Shown here: one piece after another, positions 1 through 12,700 of the stretch
How positions within the stretch are numbered: the stretch's first letter is position 1
How the letters are laid out: the number at the start of each line of letters is the position of its first letter
Origin: Lewinellaceae bacterium
GTDB taxonomy: Bacteria; Bacteroidota; Bacteroidia; Chitinophagales; Saprospiraceae
Direction: 5' to 3'
Assembly: GCA_016712415.1 (NCBI GenBank)
Contig: JADJRC010000022.1
Span: forward strand, 1 to 64,000
Length of the DNA: 64,000 nt
Notes under the pieces: model-generated
What the model was told of the DNA's origin: nothing
The model's input: only the letters and a program-made list of their open reading frames with translations
Databases searched by the model: none
Program-made: the position numbers and the translations under genes

Positions 1-2
1 CG

Positions 3-2558
3 GTCAACGATGCCATGACCCTGACGATCAACGCGGCTGCCACGGCCGATGCCGGCGGTCCCTACGCGACTTGCGGCACGACGGCGGTAAACATCGCAGC
101 CACGGCCAGCGGTAGCGGCTCCTGGAGCGGCGGCGCCGGCACTTTCGGCAATGTCAATAACACTAGTACGACCTATACGCCCGATATTTCGGAAGTAGGC
201 GGCCCGGTCACCCTGACCTGGACGACCGACGATCCCGACGGCGCAGGCCCCTGCACGCCGGCAACCGACAACGCCACACTCACGGTGGGTACTCCCGCCA
301 CGGCCGAGGCCGGCGGCCCGTATGAAACCTGCGGCAGCGATGCGGTGGCGATCACCGCCACGGCCAGCGGCCCGGGTATGTGGAGCAGCAGCGGCGGCGG
401 CACTTTCGACGATGCGACCAGTTTGAGCACGACCTACCAGCCGGGCGCACCCGAATTCGGCACCATCGTCATCCTGACCTGGACGACGACCGACCCCGAC
501 GGCCCAGGCCCCTGCACGTCGGCAGCGGACGCCGCCAGCCTGACGGTGGGCGACCCCGCCACGGCGGATGCTGGCGACAACCAGTCGATTTGCGCCAACG
601 GCACAGCCACTATGGCGGGCGCGGTCGGCGGCGGCGCGACGAGCGGCACATGGACCACAAGCGGCGACGGTACATTCGACAATGCCAACAGCCTGACGGC
701 GGTGTACACCCCCGGCAGCAACGATATTGCGAATGGAACGGTCACCCTGACCCTGACGACCGACGACCCCGCAGACATTTGCGAAGCGGTGAGCGACAAT
801 ATGACGCTGACGATCACCACCCTCCCGGTGGCGAACATTTTCTACACCGGCGGTCCGGCGTTCTGCTCGAACGGCGGTACCATTTCGGTGACGCAAACCG
901 GCCAGGCGGGCGGCACGTACAGCGCTTCCCCTGCCGGGCTCGACATCAACAGCGCCACCGGCGAGGTTGACCTGGCCACGAGCGATGCCGGTTCCTACAC
1001 CGTAACCTATACCATCGCCGCGTCGGGCGGTTGCCCGGAAGTGACGGCTACGACGGGCGTTACGGTAACTGAACTGCCGGCAGCCACGATCTCCTACACG
1101 GGCAATCCGTTCTGTTCCAACGCCGCTTCCGTTCCGGTGACCTTGACGGGCACCCCTGGCGGTACCTTCAGCGCTGACCCCGATCCGGGCCTGACCCTCG
1201 GCGGCGCGGGAGAAATTGACCCGGGTTCCAGCAATTCGGGCGTTTACACGGTGACCTACACCATCGCCGCAGCCGGCGGTTGTCCGGTAGTCACGGCGAC
1301 GACGGAGGTAACCATTACCTCATTTCCGGACGCTACCATTTCTTATACCGGCAGCCCGTATTGCGAAGGCTCCGGAACGGCTTCCGTGACCCACAACGGC
1401 TCGACGGGCGGCACGTATTCCGCTTCGCCTGCCGGGCTCGACATCAACAGCGCCACCGGCGAGGTTGACCTGGCCACGAGCGACCCGGGCGCCTATACGG
1501 TGACGTACACCGTGCCTGCCGGCGGCGGTTGCCCCGAGGTGGAATTTACCACGGGCATCACGATAACGGCATTACCCGCGGTGACCTGTCCGTCTGACCT
1601 GACGGTCTGCGCAACGGATGCGACGTTTACGCTGACGGGCGAGAGCCCCACAGGCGGTGAATACAGCGGTCCCGGCGTTTCGGGTGGCGAATTCGATCCG
1701 TCTGCCGCAGCACTTGGCGACAATACGATCACCTATACTTATACAAGTGGTGGCTGCACGGTAATGTGCACGTTTAGGATCACAGTGACCCCCACTGTCA
1801 CCCCCACGATTACCATTTCCGCTGCCCCATCCGGGCCCATCTGCTCCGGTACCAGCGTGACTTTCTCGGCAATGATCACCAACGGAGGGGCCATGCCGAC
1901 GTATGAATGGTTTGTCGGCGCGACTTCTGTCGGCACCGACCCGACCTACACGAGCAGCACACTAGTGGATGGCGACATCGTAACGTGTGTATTGACGTCG
2001 AACGATGCCTGTGCATTGCCTGATCAGGTGACGTCCAACCCGATCACCATGTCGGTGGTGGGTTCGCTCACGCCGTCGGTGGTCATCAGTGCCGATCCCG
2101 GCAATGAAATTTGTGACGGCGCCGAAGTGACCTTTACCGCTACGCCCACGAACGGTGGCCTCATGCCGATGTATGAATGGTTTGTCGGCGCGACTTCCGT
2201 CGGTACCGACCCGACCTACACCAGCAGCGCCCTGAGCAACGGCGATGTGGTGACCTGTGTGCTGACGTCGAGCGAATCCTGTGCGTCGCCCAATCCGGTG
2301 ACGTCGAATGCGATTGTGATGACGGTGAGTCCGTATCCGGCGGTGTTTAATGTGTCGGGTGGCGGTTCGGATTGCGGTTTTACCCTCATAGAACTCGATG
2401 GTTCTGAAAATTCAATTTCCTATCAATTGTACCTGAATGGTGTTCCGACCTTTGATCTGCCGAATATCGGCGACGGCAGTCCGCAATTCTTTTTTCCCTT
2501 CTGGGCCCAGGTACCTATACCGTTGTGGCGACCAACAGTTTCGGTTGCACGACTCTGA
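3..2558 (+). CDS. Giant T9SS surface protein 1, segment 1 (5' end outside window)
   Basis: The reading frame is already open at base 3, so the true start and any signal peptide lie upstream. The segment is built of extracellular beta-sandwich repeats. Three copies of about 85 residues begin with ATADAGGPY-like or ATADAGDNQ-like text and carry paired cysteines. Three copies of about 85 residues contain ISYTGxPxC and end in YTVTYT. One linker module follows, and then two Ig-like copies sharing the text YEWFVGATSVGTDPTYTSS. There are no catalytic motifs. The protein continues in another frame from about 2495: one base seems to be missing in the T/C-rich homopolymer near 2490, because the next frame gives a seamless continuation (GTYTVVATNSFGC). 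The last 20 or so residues of this open frame are therefore artefactual. A role as a surface adhesin or scaffold is inferred from composition and from the T9SS domain at the far 3' end (16180-16440). Confidence 0.8.
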   Translation, partial: VNDAMTLTINAAATADAGGPYATCGTTAVNIAATASGSGSWSGGAGTFGNVNNTSTTYTPDISEVGGPVTLTWTTDDPDGAGPCTPATDNATLTVGTPATAEAGGPYETCGSDAVAITATASGPGMWSSSGGGTFDDATSLSTTYQPGAPEFGTIVILTWTTTDPDGPGPCTSAADAASLTVGDPATADAGDNQSICANGTATMAGAVGGGATSGTWTTSGDGTFDNANSLTAVYTPGSNDIANGTVTLTLTTDDPADICEAVSDNMTLTITTLPVANIFYTGGPAFCSNGGTISVTQTGQAGGTYSASPAGLDINSATGEVDLATSDAGSYTVTYTIAASGGCPEVTATTGVTVTELPAATISYTGNPFCSNAASVPVTLTGTPGGTFSADPDPGLTLGGAGEIDPGSSNSGVYTVTYTIAAAGGCPVVTATTEVTITSFPDATISYTGSPYCEGSGTASVTHNGSTGGTYSASPAGLDINSATGEVDLATSDPGAYTVTYTVPAGGGCPEVEFTTGITITALPAVTCPSDLTVCATDATFTLTGESPTGGEYSGPGVSGGEFDPSAAALGDNTITYTYTSGGCTVMCTFRITVTPTVTPTITISAAPSGPICSGTSVTFSAMITNGGAMPTYEWFVGATSVGTDPTYTSSTLVDGDIVTCVLTSNDACALPDQVTSNPITMSVVGSLTPSVVISADPGNEICDGAEVTFTATPTNGGLMPMYEWFVGATSVGTDPTYTSSALSNGDVVTCVLTSSESCASPNPVTSNAIVMTVSPYPAVFNVSGGGSDCGFTLIELDGSENSISYQLYLNGVPTFDLPNIGDGSPQFFFPFWAQVPIPLWRPTVSVARL

Positions 2559-3763
2559 TGAACGGCAGTGCCGAAGTAACCCCCTTCGTGCCCGAGGCAC
2601 TGGAACTCGTCATATCGGCGACACCTAATCCGGCGGCATGTGAGACAACGGTGGAAATCCGCTCGAACAGTGATGTGACAGACATTGGTTCGCTTGATTT
2701 TGGTATTGAATGGCCGGCTGCCAGTATGGATTATGTTTCATTTTCACCAGGTGTATTGGGAGCCCCATTTGTATTTTCTCCCATTGACGGGTTGGTCTCC
2801 TATTCATGGTCCGGCCTGGGCGCTTTGGCAGCAAATGACCTGATCGTATCGGCAGTATTCCGTGCGGAAGGTTGTGTTGTGCCCGACGTCAGTATTGATT
2901 TCGGCTCGTCGCCCCCGGCAACAGCCTTTACATTCGAATTTTGCGATATCGACCTGAGCGTATCACCTCCGGGTACCCTGACAGTCGATTTCAACGACAA
3001 TATCGCCCCGACCTGGACAACACTGACGGGTGCGCTGGACGTCGCGGTGGAATGCACGGACTTGACTGCGTTGAGCGACGCCAATGACCTGTTCCCTGTT
3101 GCCGACGACAACTGCGACGATGATGTAACGGATATTGCCAAAAAGCCCGGCGATTTTGTGGCAGGCGGCCCCTGCCCCATCATTGGTACATACACGAATA
3201 CCTGGGTGGTGACGGATGCTTGCAACAACACCAGCGAGGTGTATACGCAGGTGATTACGGTGCGGGATGAAACCAACCCCACGGCCTCTAATCCGACCGA
3301 CATCACCGGCATTACCTGCATTAACGATATTCCCGTCGCTGATCCCGAACTGGTGATCGATGAGGCGGATGCCTGTAGTACGGTATCCGTTGCTTTCCAA
3401 AGCGAAACGGATAACGGCGGCGCCGGCTGTGTCGGCGATCCCTATATTTTGACGCGGGTGTACCGGGTATCGGATGCGTGCGGCAACTTTATTGATGTGT
3501 CGCATACTATTACGGTGGTGGATGATGTGGATCCGGAGTTTGCCGCATGCCCGACGGCATCGATCGACCTGGATTGCAACCCAGCTGCCATCACCGAGGC
3601 TCAGGCTATCGCCGATGCCGGTACGGTGACTGATGCCTGCGGCACGGTCGACGTGACGGCTGTTGCCGATGCACCGGCTACCAATACAGCGGGCTGCAAA
3701 TGGACACAAACATGGACGGTTACTGCAACCGACGCCTGTGGCAACGATGCTACCTGCCAGTGA
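2525..3763 (+). CDS. Giant T9SS surface protein 1, segment 2 (after frameshift)
   Basis: This is the continuation of the preceding open frame, shifted by one base; its coding sense begins near 2495, upstream of the first ATG. Residues about 30-145 resemble a cohesin-like domain (hydrophobic beta strands around VEIRSNSDV and LDFGIEWPA, ending in IVSAVFRAEGC). It is followed by HYR-type repeats with the DACxN and DACGN signatures. The first unit of the 261-bp tandem array starts inside the frame at about 3545. The frame stops at 3763 because two GG pairs present in other units have become single G in this stretch (near 3760 and 3774). This is an indel within the array and not a natural end. It should be read as part of one protein running to 16492. 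Confidence 0.75.
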   Translation: MATNSFGCTTLMNGSAEVTPFVPEALELVISATPNPAACETTVEIRSNSDVTDIGSLDFGIEWPAASMDYVSFSPGVLGAPFVFSPIDGLVSYSWSGLGALAANDLIVSAVFRAEGCVVPDVSIDFGSSPPATAFTFEFCDIDLSVSPPGTLTVDFNDNIAPTWTTLTGALDVAVECTDLTALSDANDLFPVADDNCDDDVTDIAKKPGDFVAGGPCPIIGTYTNTWVVTDACNNTSEVYTQVITVRDETNPTASNPTDITGITCINDIPVADPELVIDEADACSTVSVAFQSETDNGGAGCVGDPYILTRVYRVSDACGNFIDVSHTITVVDDVDPEFAACPTASIDLDCNPAAITEAQAIADAGTVTDACGTVDVTAVADAPATNTAGCKWTQTWTVTATDACGNDATCQ

Positions 3764-6700
3764 CGTACACCTGACGGTGGATATTGACGATCCGGAATTC
3801 GCCGCATGCCCGACGGCATCGATCGACCATTGCAACCCCGCCATCACCAGGCTCAGGCTATCGCCGATGCCGGTACGGTGACTGATGCCTGCGGCACGGT
3901 CGACTGACGGCTGTTGCCGACGCACCGGCTACCAATACAGCGGGCTGCAAATGGACACAAACATGGACGGTTACTGCAACCGACGCCTGTGGCAACGATG
4001 CTACCTGCCAGGTGACGACACCTGGACGGTGGATGTTGATGATCCGGAATTCGCCGCACGCCCGACGGCATCGATCGACCTGGATTGCAACCCTGCCATC
4101 ACCGAGGCTCAGTTATCGCCGACGCCGGTACGGTGACTGATGCCTGCGGCACGGTCGACTGACGGCTGTTGCCGACGCACCGGCTACCAATACAGCGGGC
4201 TGCAAATGGACACAAACATGGACGGTTACTGCAACCGACGCCTGTGGCAACGACGCTACCTGCCAGGTGACGTACACCTGGACGGTGGATATTGATGATC
4301 CGGAATTCGCCGCATGCCCGACGGCATCGATCGACCTGGATTGCAACCCAGCTCAACGATGCTACCTGCCAGGTGACGTACACCTGACGGTGGATGTTGA
4401 TGATCCGAATTCGCCGCACGCCCGACGGCATCGATCGACCTGGATTGCAACCTTTCGCCATCACCGAGGCCAGGCCATCGCCGATGCCGGTACGGTGACT
4501 GATGCCTGCGGCACGGTCGACGTGACGGCTGTTGCCGATGCACCGGCTACCAATACAGCGGGCTGCAAATGGACACAAACATGGACGGTTACTGCAACCG
4601 ACGCCTGTGGCAACGACGCTACCTGTCAGGTGACGTAACACCTGGACGGTGGATATTGATGATCCGAATTCGCCGCATGCCCGACGGCATCGATCGACCT
4701 GGATTGCAACCCAGCCTTGCCATCACCGAGGCTCAGGCTATCGCCGACGCCGGTACGGTGACTGATGCCTGCGGCACGGTCGACGTGACGGCTGTTGCCG
4801 ACGCACCGGCTACCAATACAGCGGGCTGCAAATGGACACAAACATGGACGGTTACTGCAACCGACGCCTGTGGCAACGATGCTACCTGCCAGGTGACGCA
4901 CACCGGACGGTGGATGTTGACGATCCGGAATTCGCCGCACGCCCGACGGCATCGATCGACCTGATTGCAACCCGACCGCCATCACCGAGGCTCAGGCTAT
5001 CGCCGATGCCGGTACGGTGACCGATGCCTGCGGCACGGTCGACGTGACGGCTGTTGCCGACGCACCGGCTACCAATACAGCGGGCTGCAAATGGACACAA
5101 ACATGGACGGTTACTGCAACCGACGCCTGTGGCAACGATGCTACCTGCCAGGTGACGTACACCTGGACGGTGGATGTTGATGATCCGGAATTCGCCGCAC
5201 GCCCGACGGCATCGATCGACCTGGATTGCAACCCGAGCTGCCATCACCGAGGCTCCAGGCTATCGCCGATGCAGGTTCCGGTGACTGGTGCCTGCGGCAC
5301 GGTCGACGTGACGGCTGTTGCCGACGGGTGGGGGGGGGGGGCGGGGGGGAGCGCGGGGGGTCCGAGCCGCGGCACGGTCGACGGACGGCTGTTGCCGACG
5401 CACCGGCTACCAATACAGCGGGCTGCAAATGGACACAAACATGGACGGTTCGCAACCGACGCCTGTGGCAACGATGCTACCTGCCAGGTGACGTACACCT
5501 GGACGGTGGATATTGACGATCCGGAATTCGCCGCATGCCCGACGGCATCGATCGACCTGGATTGCAACCCAGCTGCCATCACCGAGGCTCAGGCTATCGC
5601 CGATGCCGGTACGGTGACTGATGCCTGCGGCACGGTCGACGTGACGGCTGTTGCCGACGCACCGGCTACCAATACAGCGGGCTGCAAATGGACACAAACA
5701 TGGACGGTTACTGCAACCGACGCCTGTGGCAACGATGCTACCTGCCAGGTGACGTACACCTGGACGGTGGATATTGACGATCCGGAATTCGCCGCATGCC
5801 CGACGGCATCGATCGACCTGGATTGCAACCCAGCTGCCATCACCGAGGCTCAGGCTATCGCCGATGCAGGTACGGTGACTGATGCCTGCGGCACGGTCGA
5901 CGTGACGGCTGTTGCCGACGCACCGGCTACCAATACAGCGGGCTGCAAATGGACACAAACATGGACGGTTACTGCAACCGACGCCTGTGGCAACGATGCT
6001 ACCTGCCAGGTGACGTACACCTGGACGGTGGATGTTGATGATCCGGAATTCGCCGCATGCCCGACGGCATCGATCGACCTGGATTGCAACCCAGCTCGCC
6101 ATCACCGAGGCTCAGGCTATCGCCGATGCCGGTACGGTGACTGATGCCTGCGGCACGGTCGACGTGACGGCTGTTGCCGACGCACCGGCTACCAATACAG
6201 CGGGCTGCAAATGGACACAAACATGGACGGTTACTGCAACCGACGCCTGTGGCAACGATGCTACCGCCAGGTGACGTACACCTGGACGGTGGATGTTGAT
6301 GATCCGGAATTCGCCGCATGCCCGACGGCATCGATCGACCTGGATTGCAACCCGCCGCCATCACCGAGGCTCAGGCTATCGCCGATGCCGGTACGGTGAC
6401 TGATGCCTGCGGCACGGTCGACGTGACGGCTGTTGCCGACGCACCGGCTACCAATACAGCGGGCTGCAAATGGACACAAACATGGACGGTTACTGCAACC
6501 GACGCCTGTGGCAACGATGCTACCCGCCAGGTGACGTACACCTGGACGGTGGATGTTGATGATCCGGAATTCGCCGCATGCCCGACGGCATCGATCGACC
6601 TGGATTGCAACCTGGCTGCCATCACCGAGGCTCAGGCTATCGCCGACGCAGGTACGGTGACCGATGCCTGCGGCACGGTCGACGTGACGGCTGTTGCCGA

Positions 6701-9700
6701 CGCACCGGCTACCAATACAGCGGGCTGCAAATGGACACAAACATGGACGGTTACTGCAACCGACGCCTGTGGCAACGATGCTACCTGCCAGGTGACGTAC
6801 ACCTGGACGGTGGATGTTGATGATCCGGAATTCGCCGCATGCCCGACGGCATCGATCGACCTGGATTGCAACCCAGCTGCCATCACCGAGGCTCAGGCTA
6901 TCGCCGACGCCGGTACGGTGACTGATGCCTGCGGCACGGTCGACGTGACGGCTGTTGCCGACGCACCGGCTACCAATACAGCGGGCTGCAAATGGACACA
7001 AACATGGACGGTTACTGCAACCGACGCCTGTGGCAACGATGCTACCTGCCAGGTGACGTACACCTGGACGGTGGATGTTGATGATCCGGAATTCGCCGCA
7101 TGCCCGACGGCATCGATCGACCTGGATTGCAACCCAGCTGCCATCACCGAGGCTCAGGCTATCGCCGATGCAGGTACGGTGACTGATGCCTGCGGCACGG
7201 TCGACGTGACGGCTGCTGCCGACGCACCGGCTACCAATACAGCGGGCTGCAAATGGACACAAACATGGACGGTTACTGCAACCGACGCCTGTGGCAACGA
7301 TGCTACCTGCCAGGTGACGTACACCTGGACGGTGGATGTTGATGATCCGGAATTCGCCGCATGCCCGACGGCATCGATCGACCTGGATTGCAACCCCTTG
7401 CCATCACCGAGGCTCAGGCTATCGCCGACGCCGGTACGGTGACTGATGCCTGCGGCACGGTCGACGTGACGGCTGTTGCCGACGCACCGGCTACCAATAC
7501 AGCGGGCTGCAAATGGACACAAACATGGACGGTTACTGCAACCGACGCCTGTGGCAACGATGCTACCTGCCAGGTGACGTACACCTGGACGGTGGATGTT
7601 GACGATCCGGAATTCGCCGCATGCCCGACGGCATCGATCGACCTGATTGCAAACCCGCTGCCATCATCGAGGCTCAGGCTATCGCCGATGCCGGTACGGT
7701 GACTGATGCCTGCGGCACGGTCGACGTGACGGCTGTTGCCGACGCACCGGCTACCAATACAGCGGGCTGCAAATGGACACAAACATGGACGGTTACTGCA
7801 ACCGACGCCTGTGGCAACGATGCTACCTGCCAGGTGACGTACACCTGGACGGTGGATGTTGATGATCCGGAATTCGCCGCATGCCCGACGGCATCGATCG
7901 ACCTGGATTGCAACCCGCCGCCATCACCGAGGCTCAGGCTATCGCCGATGCCGGTACGGTGACTGATGCCTGCGGCACGGTCGACGTGACGGCTGTTGCC
8001 GACGCACCGGCTACCAATACAGCGGGCTGCAAATGGACACAAACATGGACGGTTACTGCAACCGACGCCTGTGGCAACGATGCTACCTGCCAGGTGACGT
8101 ACACCTGGACGGTGGATGTTGATGATCCGGAATTCGCCGCATGCCCGACGGCATCGATCGACCTGGATTGCAACCCAGCTGCCATCACCGAGGCTCAGGC
8201 TATCGCCGATGCCGGTACGGTGACTGATGCCTGCGGCACGGTCGACGTGACGGCTGTTGCCGACGCACCGGCTACCAATACAGCGGGCTGCAAATGGACA
8301 CAAACATGGACGGTTACTGCAACCGACGCCTGTGGCAACGATGCTACCTGCCAGGTGACGTACACCTGGACGGTGGATGTTGATGATCCGGAATTCGCCG
8401 CATGCCCGACGGCATCGATCGACCTGGATTGCAACCCAGTTCTGCCATCACCGAGGCTCAGGCTATCGCCGATGCCGGTACGGTGACTGATGCCTGCGGC
8501 ACGGTCGACGTGACGGCTGTTGCCGACGCACCGGCTACCAATACAGCGGGCTGCAAATGGACACAAACATGGACGGTTACTGCAACCGACGCCTGTGGCA
8601 ACGATGCTACCTGCCAGGTGACGTACACCTGGACTGTGGATGTTGATGATCCGGAATTCGCCGCATGCCCGACGGCATCGATCGACCTGGATTGCAACCC
8701 AGCCTCGCCATCACCGAGGTTCAGTTTATCGCCTTCGCCTGTACGGTGACTGATGCCTGCGGCACGGTCGACGTGACGGCTGTTGCCGACGCACCGGCTA
8801 CCAATACAGCGGGCTGCAAATGGACACAAACATGGACGGTTACTGCAACCGACGCCTGTGGCAACGATGCTACCTGCCAGGTGACGTACACCTGGACGGT
8901 GGATGTTGATGATCCGGAATTCGCCGCATGCCCGACGGCATCGATCGACCTGGATTGCAACCTGCCGCCATCACCGAGGCTCAGGCTATCGCCGATGCCG
9001 GTACGGTGACTGATGCCTGCGGCACGGTCGACGTGACGGCTGTTGCCGATGCACCGGCTACCAATACAGCGGGCTGCAAATGGACACAAACATGGACGGT
9101 TACTGCAACCGACGCCTGTGGCAACGATGCTACCCGCCAGGTGACGTACACCTGGACGGTGGATGTTGATGATCCGGAATTCGCCGCATGCCCGACGGCA
9201 TCGATCGACCTGGATTGCAACCAGCTCGCCATCACCGAGGCTCAGGCTATCGCCGACGCCGGTACGGTGACTCGATGCCTGCGGCACGGTCGACGTGACG
9301 GCTGTTGCCGACGCACCGGCTACCAATACAGCGGGCTGCAAATGGACACAAACATGGACGGTTACTGCAACCGACGCCTGTGGCAACGATGCTACCTGCC
9401 AGGTGACGTACACCTGGACGGTGGATGTTGATGATCCGGAATTCGCCGCATGCCCGACGGCATCGATCGACCTGGATTGCAACCCAGCTGCCATCACCGA
9501 GGCTCAGGCTATCGCCGACGCCGGTACGGTGACTGATGCCTGCGGCACGGTCGACGTGACGGCTGTTGCCGATGCACCGGCTACCAATACAGCGGGCTGC
9601 AAATGGACACAAACATGGACGGTTACTGCAACCGACGCCTGTGGCAACGATGCTACCTGCCAGGTGACGTACACCTGGACGGTGGATGTTGATGATCCGG

Positions 9701-12700
9701 AATTCGCCGCATGCCCGACGGCATCGATCGACCTGGATTGCAACCGCTGCCATCACCGAGGCTCAGGCTATCGCCGATGCCGGTACGGTGACTGATGCCT
9801 GCGGCACGGTCGACGTGACGGCTGTTGCCGACGCACCGGCTACCAATACAGCGGGCTGCAAATGGACACAAACATGGACGGTTACTGCAACCGACGCCTG
9901 TGGCAACGATGCTACCTGCCAGGTGACGTACACCTGGACGGTGGATGTTGATGATCCGGAATTCGCCGCATGCCCGACGGCATCGATCGACCTGGATTGC
10001 AACCCCAACTCGCCATCACCGAGGCTCAGGCTATCGCCGACGCCGGTACGGTGACTGATGCCTGCGGCACGGTCGACGTGACGGCTGTTGCCGACGCACC
10101 GGCTACCAATACAGCGGGCTGCAAATGGACACAAACATGGACGGTTACTGCAACCGACGCCTGTGGCAACGATGCTACCTGCCAGGTGACGTACACCTGG
10201 ACTGTGGATATTGATGATCCGGAATTCGCCGCATGCCCGACGGCATCGATCGACCTGGATTGCAAACCAGCCGCCATCACCCAGCCTCAGCCTATCGCCG
10301 ACGCCGGTACGGTGACTGATGCCTGCGGCACGGTCGACGTGACGGCTGTTGCCGACGCACCGGCTACCAATACAGCGGGCTGCAAATGGACACAAACATG
10401 GACGGTTACTGCAACCGACGCCTGTGGCAACGATGCTACCTGCCAGGTGACGTACACCTGGACGGTGGATGTTGATGATCCGGAATTCGCCGCATGCCCG
10501 ACGGCATCGATCGACCTGGATTGCAACCCTGCTCGCCATCACCGAGGCTCAGGCTATCGCCGACGCCGGTACGGTGACCGATGCCTGCGGCACGGTCGAC
10601 GTGACGGCTGCTGCCGACGCACCGGCTACCAATACAGCGGGCCGCAAATGGACACAAACATGGACGGTTACTGCAACCGACGCCTGGCAACGACGCTACC
10701 CGCCAGGTGACGTACACCTGGACGGTGGATGTTGATGATCCGGATCGCCGCATGCCCGACGGCATCGATCGACCTGGATTGCAACCCGCCGCCATCACCG
10801 AGGCTCAGGCTATCGCCGATGCCGGTACGGTGACTGATGCCTGCGGCACGGTCGACGTGACGGCTGTTGCCGACGCACCGGCTACCAAACAGCGCTGCAA
10901 ATGGACACAAACATGGAGGTTACTGCAACCGACGCCTGTGGCAACGATGCTACCTGCCAGGTGACGCACACCTGACGTGGATGTTGATGATCCGAATCGC
11001 CATGCCCGACGGCATCGATCGACCTGGATTGCAACCTGTCGCCATCACCGAGGCTCAGGCTATCGCCGACGCCGGTACGGTGACTGACGCCTGCGGCACG
11101 GTCGACGTGACGGCTTGCCGACGCACCGGCTACCAATACAGCGGGCTGCAAATGGACACAACATGGACGGTTACTGCAACGACGCCCGGGCAACGATGCC
11201 ACCGCCAGGTGACGACACCTGGACGGTGGATATTGACGATCCGGAATTCGCCGCATGCCCGACGGCATCGATCGACCTGATTGCAACGCCGCCATCACCG
11301 AGGCTCAGCTATCGCCGATGCAGTCCGGTGACTGATGCCTGCGGCACGTCGACGTGACGGCTGTTGCCGACGCACCGGCTACCAATACAGCGGGCTGCAA
11401 ATGGACACAAACATGGACGGTTACTGCAACCGACGCCTGTGGCAACGATGCTACCTGCCAGGTGACGTACACCTGGACGGTGGATGTTGATGATCCGGAA
11501 TTCGCCGCATGCCCGACGGCATCGATCGACCTGGATTGCAACCCAGCCCGCCATCACCGAGGCTCAGGCTATCGCCGATGCCGGTACGGTGACCGATGCC
11601 TGCGGCACGGTCGACGTGACGGCTGTTGCCGACGCACCGGCTACCAATACAGCGGGCTGCAAATGGACACAAACATGGACGGTTACTGCAACCGACGCCT
11701 GTGGTAACGATGCTACCTGCCAGGTGACGTACACCTGGACGGTGGATGTTGATGATCCGGAATTCGCCGCATGCCCGACGGCATCGATCGACCTGGATTG
11801 CAACCCAGCCTGCCATCACCGAGGCTCAGGCTATCGCCGACGCCGGTACGGTGACCGATGCCTGCGGCACGGTCGACGTGACGGCTGTTGCCGATGCACC
11901 GGCTACCAATACAGCGGGCTGCAAATGGACACAAACATGGACGGTTACTGCAACCGACGCCTGTGGCAACGATGCTACCTGCCAGGTGACGTACCTGGAC
12001 GGTGGATGTTGATGATCCGGAATTCGCCGCATGCCCGACGGCATCGATCGACCTGGATTGCAAACCTGCCGCCATCACCGAGGCTCAGGCTATCGCCGAC
12101 GCCGGTACGGTGACTGATGCCTGCGGCACGGTCGACGTGACGGCTGTTGCCGATGCACCGGCTACCAATACAGCGGGCTGCAAATGGACACAAACATGGA
12201 CGGTTACTGCAACCGACGCCTGTGGTAATGATGCTACCTGCCAGGTGACGTACACCTGGACGGTGGATGTTGATGATCCGGAATTCGCCGCATGCCCGAC
12301 GGCATCGATCGACCTGGATTGCAACCCTTGGCTGCCATCACCAGGCTCAGGCTATCGCCGATGCCGGTACGGTGACTGATGCCTGCGGCACGGTCGACGT
12401 GATGGCTGTGCCGATGCACCGGCTACCAATACAGCCGGCCGCAAAATGGACACAAACACGGACGGTTACTGCAACCGACGCCTGTGGCAACGATGCTACC
12501 TGCCGGGTGACGTACACCTGGACGGTGGATGTTGATGATCCGGAATTCGCCGCATGCCCGACGGCATCGATCGACCTGGATTGCAACCCAGCTGCCATCA
12601 CCGAGGCTCAGGCTATCGCCGATGCCGGTACGGTGACTGATGCCTGCGGCACGGTCGACGTGACGGCTGTTGCCGATGCACCGGCTGCAATACAGCGGGC

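Noticed and set aside
6261..7262. Long minus-strand open frames inside the array
   Set aside because: They exist because the repeated unit lacks stops on the opposite strand. The plus strand has the coherent HYR protein with flanking domains.
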